The position numbers were made by a program, and so were the translations under genes. Positions 27,815 to 37,182 of a stretch of 64,000 bases of DNA are shown here, piece after piece. The DNA comes from Oscillospiraceae bacterium (GTDB lineage: Bacteria; Bacillota; Clostridia; Oscillospirales; Acutalibacteraceae), in contig SVPU01000002.1 of the NCBI GenBank assembly GCA_015065685.1, positions 78,266 to 142,265 on the forward strand, written 5' to 3'. The stretch's first letter is position 1. The number at the start of each line of letters is the position of its first letter. A model generated the notes under the pieces. That model was not told the origin of the DNA. It worked only from the letters and a program-made list of their open reading frames with translations, and did not search any database.

Positions 27815-28192
27815 TTATTCTTCTTCACTATCTATAATAATTTTTTCGCCGCATTTTGAGCAAAATACCGCATTTTCCTCAACTAATGCACCACACTTAG
27901 CACAAATTCTTTTGTTCTTGGCCGCATTAATTTCTTCGTTTATAGAATTGATTTTTTCGTTCTTTTCTGTGATTGAATTAACCAATTCTCTGGTTTGATT
28001 ATCGACATTTTCATCATCTTTAATCAATTCATAATAAATTTCGCCTAGCTTTTCAAAATCCTTAGCTCTTTTTGCCTTTTCTGAAGCAACATCAAATTTT
28101 TGTTTTTGGGTTGTTACAACCTCATTGGTTTTTTTGCAAGCAACCTCAAAAAAATCCTTTGCTTTTTCAACAGCATTGTCTAAAAAATCCAT
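27815..28192 (-). CDS. Coiled-coil zinc-ribbon protein
   Basis: 125 residues. The first 95 are helical and strongly charged (coiled coil likely, rich in K and E). They end in a zinc ribbon with two CxxC knuckles, CAKCG and CSKCG, and an acidic tail. No enzyme motif is visible. Similar small zinc-ribbon proteins are common in clostridial genomes without known function. It lies between the kinase and mtnN in the recJ operon. Confidence 0.75.
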   Translation of the reverse strand: MDFLDNAVEKAKDFFEVACKKTNEVVTTQKQKFDVASEKAKRAKDFEKLGEIYYELIKDDENVDNQTRELVNSITEKNEKINSINEEINAAKNKRICAKCGALVEENAVFCSKCGEKIIIDSEEE

Positions 28193-28241
28193 AATAAAAC
28201 CTCCGTTATTTTAGTTTATATAATTTTAAAATAAAACCCAA

Positions 28242-29186
28242 TTAATTATATTTGCCATTGCCGATAAATTCTCTTATAAGCGAATTTGGGGGCACATAGC
28301 GACTATCTAACGAATCAAATTTTTCGATAGCATTTATTGTTCTTGAAAAATAATTATATAGCGGATTATCGGGTGAAATCTCATTTCTTAATTTTAAAAA
28401 TTCATCCCTATAGACACAAGGCTCATAAATGTGCAATGTTTTTATCAAAACATCTGCGGTGTTTTTATGGCAATAAAGATATTTTCTTTCCCCTTCAATA
28501 ACACCGTTCCAGAGCCTTAGTGTATCCTCCAAAGAAGCGCCTCTGAAAATCTTATCACGCAATGTTCTTCTGACAAGTCTTATTTGTCGGCTTGAGAGCA
28601 GCTGTTCGCCAAAGCTGTCGAGAATAGAACAGTTAACGCTAATATATGCTTTAAAAATATTCTTCTTCGGCACAAAATCTGTAATTAGCGGATTCATCGC
28701 ATGAAGACCCTCTACAATGATAATACCCTTATTTGAAATATCAACTAGCTTATAATCGGGTATGCTCTTTTTAAGCGCGAAATCATAATGAGGCAATTTG
28801 GTTTTTCCCGTGCTTATTATCTCATTGAAACACTTTTTTATCAAATCAATGTTCAAAGCATTAACCGATTCAATATCCTTGCTGCCGTCCTCCAAAACGG
28901 GAATAAATTCATTTGAAAGATAAAAATCATCCAGTGATACAACCGTTGTTTTTTCACCGAGTTGTTCTAATTTTTCGCACAGAATATGCGCCGTTGTTGT
29001 TTTGCCAGAACCTGAAGGACCCGCTAAAGCCACAATTTTTATATCATCATCAAATGCAATTTTTTCAGCAACCGAATAAATCTCGTTTATATATTGTTCT
29101 TCGGCAAAAGCCACCAATTTTTCAGGCGTTTTAACCGCATTATTAATTTCTGTAACCGTAATCTGCATAAAAACTATTGATGCCAT
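28242..29186 (-). CDS. Uridine kinase-like P-loop nucleoside kinase
   Basis: About 310 residues. Walker A ALAGPSGSGKTTTAH is followed by VVSLDDFYL, the acceptor-binding Asp region of uridine kinase/phosphoribulokinase, then the lid SSRQIRLVRRTLRDKIFRG. In many clostridia this domain is fused behind a TGS domain; here it stands alone. The natural substrate is uncertain. Start uncertain: neither ATG 29186 nor ATG 29168 has a well-spaced ribosome site, and both overlap hemZ. Confidence 0.82.
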   Translation of the reverse strand: MASIVFMQITVTEINNAVKTPEKLVAFAEEQYINEIYSVAEKIAFDDDIKIVALAGPSGSGKTTTAHILCEKLEQLGEKTTVVSLDDFYLSNEFIPVLEDGSKDIESVNALNIDLIKKCFNEIISTGKTKLPHYDFALKKSIPDYKLVDISNKGIIIVEGLHAMNPLITDFVPKKNIFKAYISVNCSILDSFGEQLLSSRQIRLVRRTLRDKIFRGASLEDTLRLWNGVIEGERKYLYCHKNTADVLIKTLHIYEPCVYRDEFLKLRNEISPDNPLYNYFSRTINAIEKFDSLDSRYVPPNSLIREFIGNGKYN

Positions 29187-30606
29187 CCTTTCGTGAAATT
29201 ATTTCGTTGAAACGCTCAATATATTCATATGGATATTTAAAATTAAAAATTCGTTCTATATAATTTCCGCCCGGCTCACGAAGCTTAGTAACCGCAGAAG
29301 CACCGCAGGCTAAAATCGAGTGGGTTTCATCCATAATATAAACATTATATAAGCATTCGTAACCCTTTTTAGAATAGCCAACATTTTCAAGGTTGCCAAC
29401 CGTTTTACTTTGTCTATACATATAATACGGGACAATCCCGTTAGCGCTTAGCATATCGTGAGCGGTATCAACCATTAATGATGCCGTTTTGCCTATCTCG
29501 GTTTCGGGCAAATCTCCCTTTAAATTCATAAAAGAAGAGCGTTTTAAAGACAGCGAATGAACAGTTACGCTCTCGGGATTAAGCTTTAAAATTTCATCTA
29601 AGGTTAATTTAAAGCTTTCATAGGAATCACCGGGAAGTCCTGCAATTAAATCCATATTAATATTAGTAAAACCCATTTTTCTAGCCATATTAAAGGCATC
29701 GACGGTATCTCGGCTTGTGTGCTTTCTACCTATTATGCCGAGCACAGAATCGTTCATAGTTTGGGGGTTAATGCTAATTCTTGTGGCTCCGAAATCTTTA
29801 ATAACTTGCAGTTTTTCTTCTGAAAAGGTATCAGGTCTGCCCGCTTCCACAGTGTATTCTCTCAAATGAGACAAATCAAAATTTTCTCGCACCGCTTGCA
29901 TTATTTTCTTTATTTCATCTGCCGAAACGGCAGTTGGAGTTCCACCGCCAATATAAACCGTTTCAAGCCTTAAGCCGTTTTCCTTTGAGATTTTTGCAGT
30001 TAACTCAATTTCCTTACACAAAAGTTCAACATATTTTGGAATTAACTTTTTTGCTGATTCGACCGAGTGTGAAACAAAAGAGCAATATGAACACCTGCTT
30101 GGACAAAAAGGAATTGATATATAAAGACTGAAGGAATTTTTCTCTGATAAAGAGATAATCTTATGCTCGCCCTCAAAGGTTTCTTTGCAGAGCTTTAGCT
30201 TTTTATCAGTAACCTTTAATTTATTTTTAAAATAGTCCTCCGCTTCCCCATTGCCTAAAGAGCTTGAGAGCCTTGAAAAAAGCTTTGCAGGGCGAACTCC
30301 CGTTAATAATCCCCATTGAGGATAATAGCCCGTGAGTTCGGTAAAGCAGTTAAAAAGCGCGGTTGCAATTTTGAGCTCTGCCTCTTTTTCGATTTCACTA
30401 ACAGCATCAATTATCTTTGAAAATTGGGTGGTTTTTCCATTAAGACAAACCTTTGCAGTTGCTTTATTTTCCTTAATTTCAGTAATAGCATAGTCATCAG
30501 AAAGAGAAATCTCATTAAAGAATTCTATCTTTTCAAAAGGCAAAAAAATTCTTATTAACTTTTCAAGTTCATATTTAAAATCGTGTCCAATCAAGCAAAG
30601 ATTCAT
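29143..30606 (-). CDS. hemZ: HemZ, radical SAM coproporphyrinogen dehydrogenase-like protein
   Basis: 487 residues. An N-terminal unique domain (1-160) precedes the radical SAM core with the cluster motif CPSRCSYC (Cys-x3-Cys-x2-Cys), the glycine-rich VYIGGGTPTAVS and INMDLIAGLPGD. This architecture and length match HemZ, the clostridial/Bacillus oxygen-independent coproporphyrinogen III oxidase homologue. True activity of HemZ proteins is debated; no other heme gene is nearby, so it could act on another substrate. It starts 10 nt after the MBL-fold gene. Confidence 0.88.
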   Translation of the reverse strand: MNLCLIGHDFKYELEKLIRIFLPFEKIEFFNEISLSDDYAITEIKENKATAKVCLNGKTTQFSKIIDAVSEIEKEAELKIATALFNCFTELTGYYPQWGLLTGVRPAKLFSRLSSSLGNGEAEDYFKNKLKVTDKKLKLCKETFEGEHKIISLSEKNSFSLYISIPFCPSRCSYCSFVSHSVESAKKLIPKYVELLCKEIELTAKISKENGLRLETVYIGGGTPTAVSADEIKKIMQAVRENFDLSHLREYTVEAGRPDTFSEEKLQVIKDFGATRISINPQTMNDSVLGIIGRKHTSRDTVDAFNMARKMGFTNINMDLIAGLPGDSYESFKLTLDEILKLNPESVTVHSLSLKRSSFMNLKGDLPETEIGKTASLMVDTAHDMLSANGIVPYYMYRQSKTVGNLENVGYSKKGYECLYNVYIMDETHSILACGASAVTKLREPGGNYIERIFNFKYPYEYIERFNEIISRKDGINSFYADYGYRN

Positions 30607-30616
30607 ATGTTTTCCT

Positions 30617-31228
30617 TTATCTTATAAATGGGTTATAAAGTTTTTCGTGAGCGATGGTGGTTATAGGTCCATGGCCCGAATAAACGACCGTTTCATCGGG
30701 TAATGAAAACAATTTTTTTATAGAAGCATTTAACACGCCGAAATCGCCACCCGGGAAATCAGTTCTGCCAATAGATTCGCAAAACAAGGTGTCTCCCGCA
30801 AAAAGAACATCATCAATCAAATAGCAAGAGCCACCAATTGTATGACCTGGTGTGTGAATCACATTAATTTCGATATCGCCAACCTTTAAAATGCTTTTGT
30901 CTTTAAGTTCGATATCGGCATTAAAATTCTTTAAAGGTAAACCGAAAAGGTTTGATAAATTAACATTATTATCGTTCAAGCCTTCGGCATCAAGCTCGCC
31001 AATTGCAATTTTAGTGTTTGTTTTTTCACTTAAATCTTTTGCAAAACCAATATGGTCAAAATGGCAATGTGTTAAAAGAATTAGCCTTTCTTTTAAGTTG
31101 TTGACATTTAAAAACTCGGCTGCTTCTTGGCATTCAAATCCGGGGTCAATAACAATGGCGGCATTATCACTTGAAATTAAGTAACAATTAGTGCCGATTC
31201 CTCCCAAAACGATAGTTTTAATTTCCAT
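30617..31228 (-). CDS. MBL-fold metallo-hydrolase (glyoxalase II-like)
   Basis: 203 residues. The metal-binding motif THCHFDHIG (HxHxDH) is followed by HTPGHTIGG, VLFAGDTLF and YSGHGPIT, the full metallo-beta-lactamase ligand set. The small size resembles the YcbL/GloB-like thioester hydrolases. The open frame reaches 31282, but GGAG sits before ATG 31228, which overlaps the dtd stop by 11 nt. Confidence 0.88.
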   Translation of the reverse strand: MEIKTIVLGGIGTNCYLISSDNAAIVIDPGFECQEAAEFLNVNNLKERLILLTHCHFDHIGFAKDLSEKTNTKIAIGELDAEGLNDNNVNLSNLFGLPLKNFNADIELKDKSILKVGDIEINVIHTPGHTIGGSCYLIDDVLFAGDTLFCESIGRTDFPGGDFGVLNASIKKLFSLPDETVVYSGHGPITTIAHEKLYNPFIR

Positions 31229-31682
31229 TTTTTCTCCAAATTTCAGTGTCGTAAAGAATTGTAACAGGACCTTGGTTAACAAGGCTCACATTCATATCCG
31301 CACCGAATTCACCTTCATCAACCTTTTTAACACCTGCTTCGCGTAATTTTTCGCAGAAATATTTATATAACCTTTCTGCATTTACGGGCTCTAAAGCATT
31401 TATAAAAGAAGGTCTATTCCCTTTTTTAACATCCGCAAGTAAGGTGAACTGTGAAATGGCAAGAATTTCGCCATCAACATCTAAAATTGATAAATTCATT
31501 TTATCATTTTCGTCACAGAAAATTCTCAAATTTGAAATTTTCTTGGCCAAAATTTCAGCATCCGCCTCGGTATCGCCCTCGGCGGCACCAAGCAGCACCA
31601 TATAACCTTTATTGCAACTACCGATAATTTTTCCATCAACCTCAACAGAAGCCGAGGAAACTCTTTGTATAACAGCTTTCAT
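31218..31682 (-). CDS. dtd: D-aminoacyl-tRNA deacylase
   Basis: 154 residues. Dtd hydrolyses D-aminoacyl-tRNAs and glycyl-tRNA-Ala as proofreading. Motifs are MKAVIQRVSSASVEVDG, ISQFTLLADVKKGNRPSF and the cross-subunit SLVNQGPVT (the family Gly-cisPro motif read as GPVT). Its first base overlaps the last base of the relA stop region. The relA-dtd pair is a conserved Firmicute order. Confidence 0.96.
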   Translation of the reverse strand: MKAVIQRVSSASVEVDGKIIGSCNKGYMVLLGAAEGDTEADAEILAKKISNLRIFCDENDKMNLSILDVDGEILAISQFTLLADVKKGNRPSFINALEPVNAERLYKYFCEKLREAGVKKVDEGEFGADMNVSLVNQGPVTILYDTEIWRKNGN

Positions 31683-33874
31683 TATTGATTAATCCTTTCC
31701 ACGCTATATGCGCCTTGAATCTTTTCAATGCGCATAATAATGCTTCTTAAATGCTCAACGCTTTCTGCGCTGATGGTAACCGTAACCATACAGTTGCCAC
31801 CCTTAGCTTCACGCGCATTAATGCTATGAACAGGCACTCGCATATTATTGATGGCATTCATAACATCAATAACTATACCGTCGCGATCGATAAACATCGC
31901 TTGAATGGTTGTTGTAAACGATTCGGTTCTATTACCTGCCCAATGTGCAGAAATCCAACGCTCAGGCTCTTCTGATTCTGCAATATTCTTAGGAACATTG
32001 TTGCAGTCAATCTTATGAATCGAAACACCGTGCCCGCGTGTTATAAAGCCGATAATTTCATCTCCAGGAAGCGGTGCACAGCATTTTGAAAGCTTAATAA
32101 GACAGTTATCAATTCCCTCAACAATAACACCCTCGGAGGATTTGAAAGCCTTGCTTTCATTGATGGGCACAATTTCGGGTGCCTTAGCAGAAGAATGCTT
32201 TCGGTTAACATCCTCCTTAACTCTCGGAATAATTTTAGAAAGCAGAATTCCGCCATAACCGATTGCGGCATAGAATTCTTCACCATTTGCAAGCTTAAGC
32301 TTTTTAGCTAAATCTTCAATATAGCTTTCATATTCTTCATCATCAAACTCAATACCGTTTCTGCGAAGCTCTTTTTCAAAATCGGTTCTGCCCGCAACGA
32401 TATTTTCGGCTCGCTTTTCCTTTTTAAACCAAGACCTGATTTTAGCCTTTGCTTGCGTTGTAACAGCAATATTAAGCCAATCGCGGCTTGGTCCGTGGCC
32501 TGCTTGGTTTGTGGTTAAAATTTCGATTACCTCACCTGTTTTAACCTCGTGGTTAATAGGCACAATTTTACCATCAACCTTAGCGCCAACCATTTTAACA
32601 CCAACGGCTGAATGGATAGCAAAAGCAAAGTCAACAACGGTAGCACCAACAGGAAGATTTATTACATCGCCCTTGGGAGTTACGGCAAAAACATCCTCTT
32701 CAGCCAAATCAACCTTAATACTGCGCACAATATCAGTAACATCGGGCGCAGTATCCTGACTATCAAGAATCTGCCTAATCCAAGCAAGGCGGTCTTCCAT
32801 TTTCTTATCGTTGTCGGTAATGCCCTCTTTATATTTCCAGTGCGCCGCAATACCGAATTCTGCAGTGTGGTGCATTTCGAAGGTTCTGATTTGAATTTCA
32901 AAGGGTATTCCCGCACGACTGATAACAGTTGTGTGAAGCGACTGATACATATTAGGCTTCGGTGTTGAAATATAGTCCTTAAACCTATTGGGAATAGGTC
33001 TGAACATATCGTGCATAATACCAAGGATATTGTAACAGTCTGCAACAGTGTCCGTTATGATTCTGATGGCATAAACATCGTAAATTTCATCAAAATCTTT
33101 TCCTTGAACATACATTTTTCTATAAATGCCGTGAACAGATTTAACTCTGCCTTGAAACTTAAGGTTAACCTCGGGCATTTCTTCCTTGAGTCTATCTGCA
33201 ATTCTATTCTTAATTTCCTCAAGGATTTGTTCTCTATGTCTCTTGTGTAGCGTAAGAGATTTCTCAATTTCCTCATAAGCCACGGGGTCAAGGTGCTTGA
33301 TAGATAAATCCTCAAGCTCTTCCTTTACGGGTCTAATACCGAGTCTATGTGCAATAGGGGCATAAATCTCCAAGGTTTCAACCGAAACATCGCGTTGCTT
33401 TTGGCTTGGCATAGCGTCAAGTGTTCTCATATTGTGAAGTCTATCGGCTAGTTTAATAATAATAACTCTGATATCCTGACCCATCGCAATAAGCATTTTT
33501 CTAAGGCTTTCTGCTTGTTGCTGTTCTTTGGTTGAAAAATTAAGTCTGCCGATTTTAGTAACACCGTCAACAATAAGTGCTACCTCTTCGCCAAATTTTT
33601 CTTTGATATCTTCGAGTGTAAAATCGGTATCCTCAACAACATCGTGAAGCAGTGCCGCCGCAATAGACTGCGAATCCATACCGAGAGATACAATTATTTT
33701 CGCAACATTAAATGGATGGATATAATAATCCTCATTAGATTTGCGCTTTTGACCTTCGTGAGCAATAACACAAATTTCGAATGCTTTTTTGATCATATCA
33801 AAATCGAAATTATTACCAACAGAAGTCATACATTCATATAATTCGTTGTAATCTCTTAAATGTTTATCCAACAT
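31682..33874 (-). CDS. relA: Bifunctional (p)ppGpp synthetase/hydrolase (Rel)
   Basis: 730 residues, the long RSH type. The HD hydrolase domain is N-terminal (KRKSNEDYYIHPFNVA, then AALLHDVVEDTDF). The synthetase domain follows (VHGIYRKM, YDVYAIRII). Next come TGS (VFAVTPKGDVINLPVGAT), a zinc-finger/helical region with CCAPLPGDEIIGFIT, and a C-terminal ACT domain. It controls the stringent response. It overlaps recJ by 11 nt at its start. Confidence 0.97.
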   Translation of the reverse strand: MLDKHLRDYNELYECMTSVGNNFDFDMIKKAFEICVIAHEGQKRKSNEDYYIHPFNVAKIIVSLGMDSQSIAAALLHDVVEDTDFTLEDIKEKFGEEVALIVDGVTKIGRLNFSTKEQQQAESLRKMLIAMGQDIRVIIIKLADRLHNMRTLDAMPSQKQRDVSVETLEIYAPIAHRLGIRPVKEELEDLSIKHLDPVAYEEIEKSLTLHKRHREQILEEIKNRIADRLKEEMPEVNLKFQGRVKSVHGIYRKMYVQGKDFDEIYDVYAIRIITDTVADCYNILGIMHDMFRPIPNRFKDYISTPKPNMYQSLHTTVISRAGIPFEIQIRTFEMHHTAEFGIAAHWKYKEGITDNDKKMEDRLAWIRQILDSQDTAPDVTDIVRSIKVDLAEEDVFAVTPKGDVINLPVGATVVDFAFAIHSAVGVKMVGAKVDGKIVPINHEVKTGEVIEILTTNQAGHGPSRDWLNIAVTTQAKAKIRSWFKKEKRAENIVAGRTDFEKELRRNGIEFDDEEYESYIEDLAKKLKLANGEEFYAAIGYGGILLSKIIPRVKEDVNRKHSSAKAPEIVPINESKAFKSSEGVIVEGIDNCLIKLSKCCAPLPGDEIIGFITRGHGVSIHKIDCNNVPKNIAESEEPERWISAHWAGNRTESFTTTIQAMFIDRDGIVIDVMNAINNMRVPVHSINAREAKGGNCMVTVTISAESVEHLRSIIMRIEKIQGAYSVERINQ

Positions 33875-35888
33875 TGTTATTGCTCCTTTCAGTTAAAAAT
33901 TTAAATGTTGCGGAAGAATTAAGATTGGTTTTCGCAGCATTCCCAACTGCACAGTATGAAGAATTAGCGCTTTGGGTTATTAAATTAAGTTCTAATAAAA
34001 CCTTTAATGCAATATATGTTTTTGCATAACCGATGCTTTTAATGAAAATGCTTTTTATTCTTTCTTCCAATATCGGTTTTTCGCAGATTTTCTTATAAAT
34101 TATTCCAATATCCTCGCGCGTTGGCAAAATAATGCTTGTGCAAAAATCGCGGCCGGTTTCAAAGCGGTCAATCTGCTCAATATCATAAAATAAGCTTTCA
34201 TCATCAATACCATTCATTCTAAGGGCTTTAATCTGCACCGAAAGCATATAATTATCGTTATAATAATTTGCTTCGGCACCTACGGCTAAATCGAGAATAT
34301 CGCCCACCTCATAACAAAAATTATCAGTTGAGGTGCCAAACAGAACGCATTGGAAAGAATTGTTGCCTTTAGAAAACAAAAGTCTCAAATGCTTGTTGTT
34401 TGAAATGGGTGAAATTCTTTCGAGCTTTGCACCAAAAATTCCAAAAAGCGGAGTTTTATTGCCATAACCATAAGGCTCTAGCGATTGTAAAGCAAAGCAC
34501 AAATCAAGTGAAAGTGCCGCAGGATTCAATTTGCAGTCAAGCTTTAAAACAGGTGGATTATATTCCTTTAAATATGCAAAGTCATTGATTCTGTTACGGA
34601 ATTCATCAACATCATCAGTCTTTAAGGTTACACCTGCTGCCTGGTCATGACCGCCGAATTTAATCATTAAATCCTCACAGTGCGCCAAAGCTTCATAAAG
34701 TGAAAAGCCTTCAATGCTTCTGCCCGAGCCGGAAGCAATTTCGCCATCAGATGATACAAGAATTGTGGGTTTTCCGTATTTTTCGGCAATTCGGGACGCA
34801 ACAATACCAACAACACCGTGATGCCAATCATTACCCATAACAACGATAACACGGTTAAAGCCATAGCCCTTTTCTTCAATTATTTTAACCGCCTCTTCGA
34901 AAATCTTTTTCTCAATTTGTTGGCGTGAGGCGTTATCTGCATCAATTTCATTTGCAATGCTGAGTGCCGTCATCATATTATCTGTGGTGAGCAATTCCAC
35001 AGCGCGAGAAGCCTTTCCCATTCTTCCTGCCGCGTTTATTCTCGGTGCAATGCCAAATGCTATTTTTTGAGCATTAACTGAATCGCGAGCGATTCCCGCA
35101 ACATTAAGAAGTGCAGAAATTCCAACAAGCGGTGAATTTTTAATTTTTTCCGCACCGAATTTCACAATGCTGCGATTTTCAAGCTCCAAAGGCATAATAT
35201 CTGCAATGGTTGCTACAGTTAAAAGGTCAGCATATTCAGAAAATAGTTCCTCAGGCTCGCAGTTTTCCATAACACAAATAAGGCGGTAAGCAACAACCGT
35301 TCCGCAAACCGATTTATAAGATGATGGGCAATCATTTCTGTGGGGATCAACCACAGCGGCAGCATTGGGCAATTCATCTGAAGGCAAATGATGGTCGGTC
35401 ACCACCAGAGTGATACCGAGTTTTTCAGCCAAAGCCGCTTCTTCGAATGATTTAATTCCGTTATCAACAGTAATAATCAGTTTAACGCCCTGATTATGAA
35501 GTTTATGAATTGCATCGGTATTCATACCGTAACCCTCTTGAAAACGGTCAGGTATGTAATAAATAACATCGGCACCTTTAGATTTTAAATATCGGTAAAG
35601 AAGCGATGTTGCACAAACACCGTCGCAGTCATAATCTCCGTAAACAGCAATTTTTTCGCCGTCTTCAATCACCGCATTTATAATTTCAGCGGCGCGAACT
35701 ATATCAGCAGTTTCCAGGGGATTGGAAAAAATCAGTTCATCCGAAACAAATTCTTCCAAAGCGCAAGGGTCGGCATAGCCTCTCGAAGAGGCTATAAGAG
35801 CAACAATAGGGTCAATTTCACATTCGAAAGACAATGCTTTAGCAAGCTCCTTATCATATTCCGCAACCTGCCATTTTTTGAAACCCAT
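33864..35888 (-). CDS. recJ: Single-stranded-DNA exonuclease RecJ
   Basis: 674 residues of the DHH/DHHA1 superfamily. The catalytic Asp motifs are VYGDYDCDGVCA and VVTDHHLPSDE, followed by DPHRNDCPS. DHHA1 contains MIKFGGHDQAAG, and an OB domain follows near 500-560. RecJ degrades ssDNA 5' to 3' in recombination and repair. First gene of a nine-gene operon, with AAAAGGGGTGATAAT before the ATG. Confidence 0.95.
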   Translation of the reverse strand: MGFKKWQVAEYDKELAKALSFECEIDPIVALIASSRGYADPCALEEFVSDELIFSNPLETADIVRAAEIINAVIEDGEKIAVYGDYDCDGVCATSLLYRYLKSKGADVIYYIPDRFQEGYGMNTDAIHKLHNQGVKLIITVDNGIKSFEEAALAEKLGITLVVTDHHLPSDELPNAAAVVDPHRNDCPSSYKSVCGTVVAYRLICVMENCEPEELFSEYADLLTVATIADIMPLELENRSIVKFGAEKIKNSPLVGISALLNVAGIARDSVNAQKIAFGIAPRINAAGRMGKASRAVELLTTDNMMTALSIANEIDADNASRQQIEKKIFEEAVKIIEEKGYGFNRVIVVMGNDWHHGVVGIVASRIAEKYGKPTILVSSDGEIASGSGRSIEGFSLYEALAHCEDLMIKFGGHDQAAGVTLKTDDVDEFRNRINDFAYLKEYNPPVLKLDCKLNPAALSLDLCFALQSLEPYGYGNKTPLFGIFGAKLERISPISNNKHLRLLFSKGNNSFQCVLFGTSTDNFCYEVGDILDLAVGAEANYYNDNYMLSVQIKALRMNGIDDESLFYDIEQIDRFETGRDFCTSIILPTREDIGIIYKKICEKPILEERIKSIFIKSIGYAKTYIALKVLLELNLITQSANSSYCAVGNAAKTNLNSSATFKFLTERSNNNVG

Positions 35889-35933
35889 ATTATCACCCCT
35901 TTTTGAAAATATAATTAGCCATTTTATTAAAAT

Positions 35934-35962
35934 ATTTTACCACTTTTTTATAGACTTTTCAA
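35934..35962 (-). promoter_or_regulatory. Promoter of the recJ operon
   Basis: On the minus strand TTGAAA (35957-35962), 17-nt spacer and TAAAAT (35934-35939), 46 nt before the recJ start. Confidence 0.7.
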
Positions 35963-35992
35963 TATCTTTGAATAATAAATTATTCAAACAAT

Positions 35993-36023
35993 AAAAAAAC
36001 TCCGACAGTTTTAACCATCGGAG
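35993..36023 (-). terminator. Terminator of the citrate-isocitrate operon
   Basis: CTCCGA (36000-36005) / TCGGAG (36018-36023), with GTT/AAC pairing inside. On the minus strand it is followed by seven T (35993-35999). It lies 9 nt after the isocitrate dehydrogenase stop. Confidence 0.85.
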
Positions 36024-36031
36024 CATAAAAA

Positions 36032-37180
36032 TTAAAGCTTTTCGATTGTTTCCATTAGGTAATCGCCAAGTTCTGAACAGGTTGCGCCATCGCTTCTGCC
36101 TGTTATTACATACTTAGGTTCAACCTCTGTGCATATATGAAGTGCTTTATCAAGTTTGTCGGCATATTCTGTGAAACCGATGTGGCGAAGCATCATTTCG
36201 CTTGCCTTGAACATACTTGTGGGGTTAGCATACATACCTCTGCCCTCTTCCATCATACGAGGTGCGGAGCCGTGAATTGCTTCAAACATTGAATAAACAT
36301 CACCAAGGTTTGCGCTTCCCGCAGTACCAACACCGCCTTGTAACTGTGCGGCTTCATCGGTAATGATATCGCCGTAAAGATTAGGAAGAAGAATAACCTG
36401 AAACTTTGAGCGAACTCGTGGATTTACAAGGTTTGCGGTCATAATGTCGATATACCAGTCTTCTGCTTCAATTCCGGGATAATCTTTAGCAACCTCGTGA
36501 CAGATTTCAGAGAACTTACCGTCTGTCTTTTTCATAATGTTTGCCTTTGTAACGATAGCAACATTGGTTTTTCCGTTATTTTTGGCATATTCGAAAGCCG
36601 CGCGGGCAATTCTCTTTGTACCCTCATTAGTTGTAACCTTAAAGTCAAAAGCAAGTGTATCGGGAATTTCAACACCGCGAGAGCCTAAAACATATTCGCC
36701 CTCGGTGTTTTCACGGAAGAATGTCCAGTCAATATTATCCTCAGGAACTGCAACAGGGCGAACATTTGCATAAAGGTCAAGTTCTCTTCTCATAGCAACG
36801 TTTGCGCTCTCGAGTGTACCACCCTTAAGGGTTGTTGTGGGGGCTTTGAGAATTACATTACAAGCCTTAATTTCTGCAAGAACATCATCAGGAATCGCCT
36901 TGTTATGAGCAATTCTGTTTTCAATGGTAAGCCCCTCAATAGTTCTGATTTCAACCTTACCCTCTGCAATTTCCTTTTTTAAAATAAACTCAAGAACTCT
37001 AACAGATTCTGCAGAAATAATCGGGCCGATACCGTCGCCACCGCAAACACCGATGATTATTTTATCGAGTTTTTTATAATCGGTATATGCTTTATCCTGT
37101 TCCATTTTACGCTGACGCGCAATCTGTTCTTCTAAAATTGAACGAAACTGTTCAACCGCTGCATTTACATAGTTTTCCAT
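36032..37180 (-). CDS. icd: Isocitrate/isopropylmalate-family dehydrogenase (probable NAD-type isocitrate dehydrogenase)
   Basis: 382 residues. Beta-decarboxylating dehydrogenase fold with VCGGDGIGPII at the nucleotide end. Substrate region GGTLESANVAMRRELDLYAN has the Ser-x-Asn and Arg pattern of isocitrate enzymes; LPNLYGDIITDEAAQLQGG holds the metal-binding Asp residues, and FEAIHGSAP closes the coenzyme site. It carries an N-terminal helical extension of about 35 residues. Following aconitase by 2 nt and sharing an operon with citrate synthase, it most likely makes 2-oxoglutarate for glutamate synthesis. An isopropylmalate role is unlikely in this context. Confidence 0.88.
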   Translation of the reverse strand: MENYVNAAVEQFRSILEEQIARQRKMEQDKAYTDYKKLDKIIIGVCGGDGIGPIISAESVRVLEFILKKEIAEGKVEIRTIEGLTIENRIAHNKAIPDDVLAEIKACNVILKAPTTTLKGGTLESANVAMRRELDLYANVRPVAVPEDNIDWTFFRENTEGEYVLGSRGVEIPDTLAFDFKVTTNEGTKRIARAAFEYAKNNGKTNVAIVTKANIMKKTDGKFSEICHEVAKDYPGIEAEDWYIDIMTANLVNPRVRSKFQVILLPNLYGDIITDEAAQLQGGVGTAGSANLGDVYSMFEAIHGSAPRMMEEGRGMYANPTSMFKASEMMLRHIGFTEYADKLDKALHICTEVEPKYVITGRSDGATCSELGDYLMETIEKL

Positions 37181-37182
37181 AA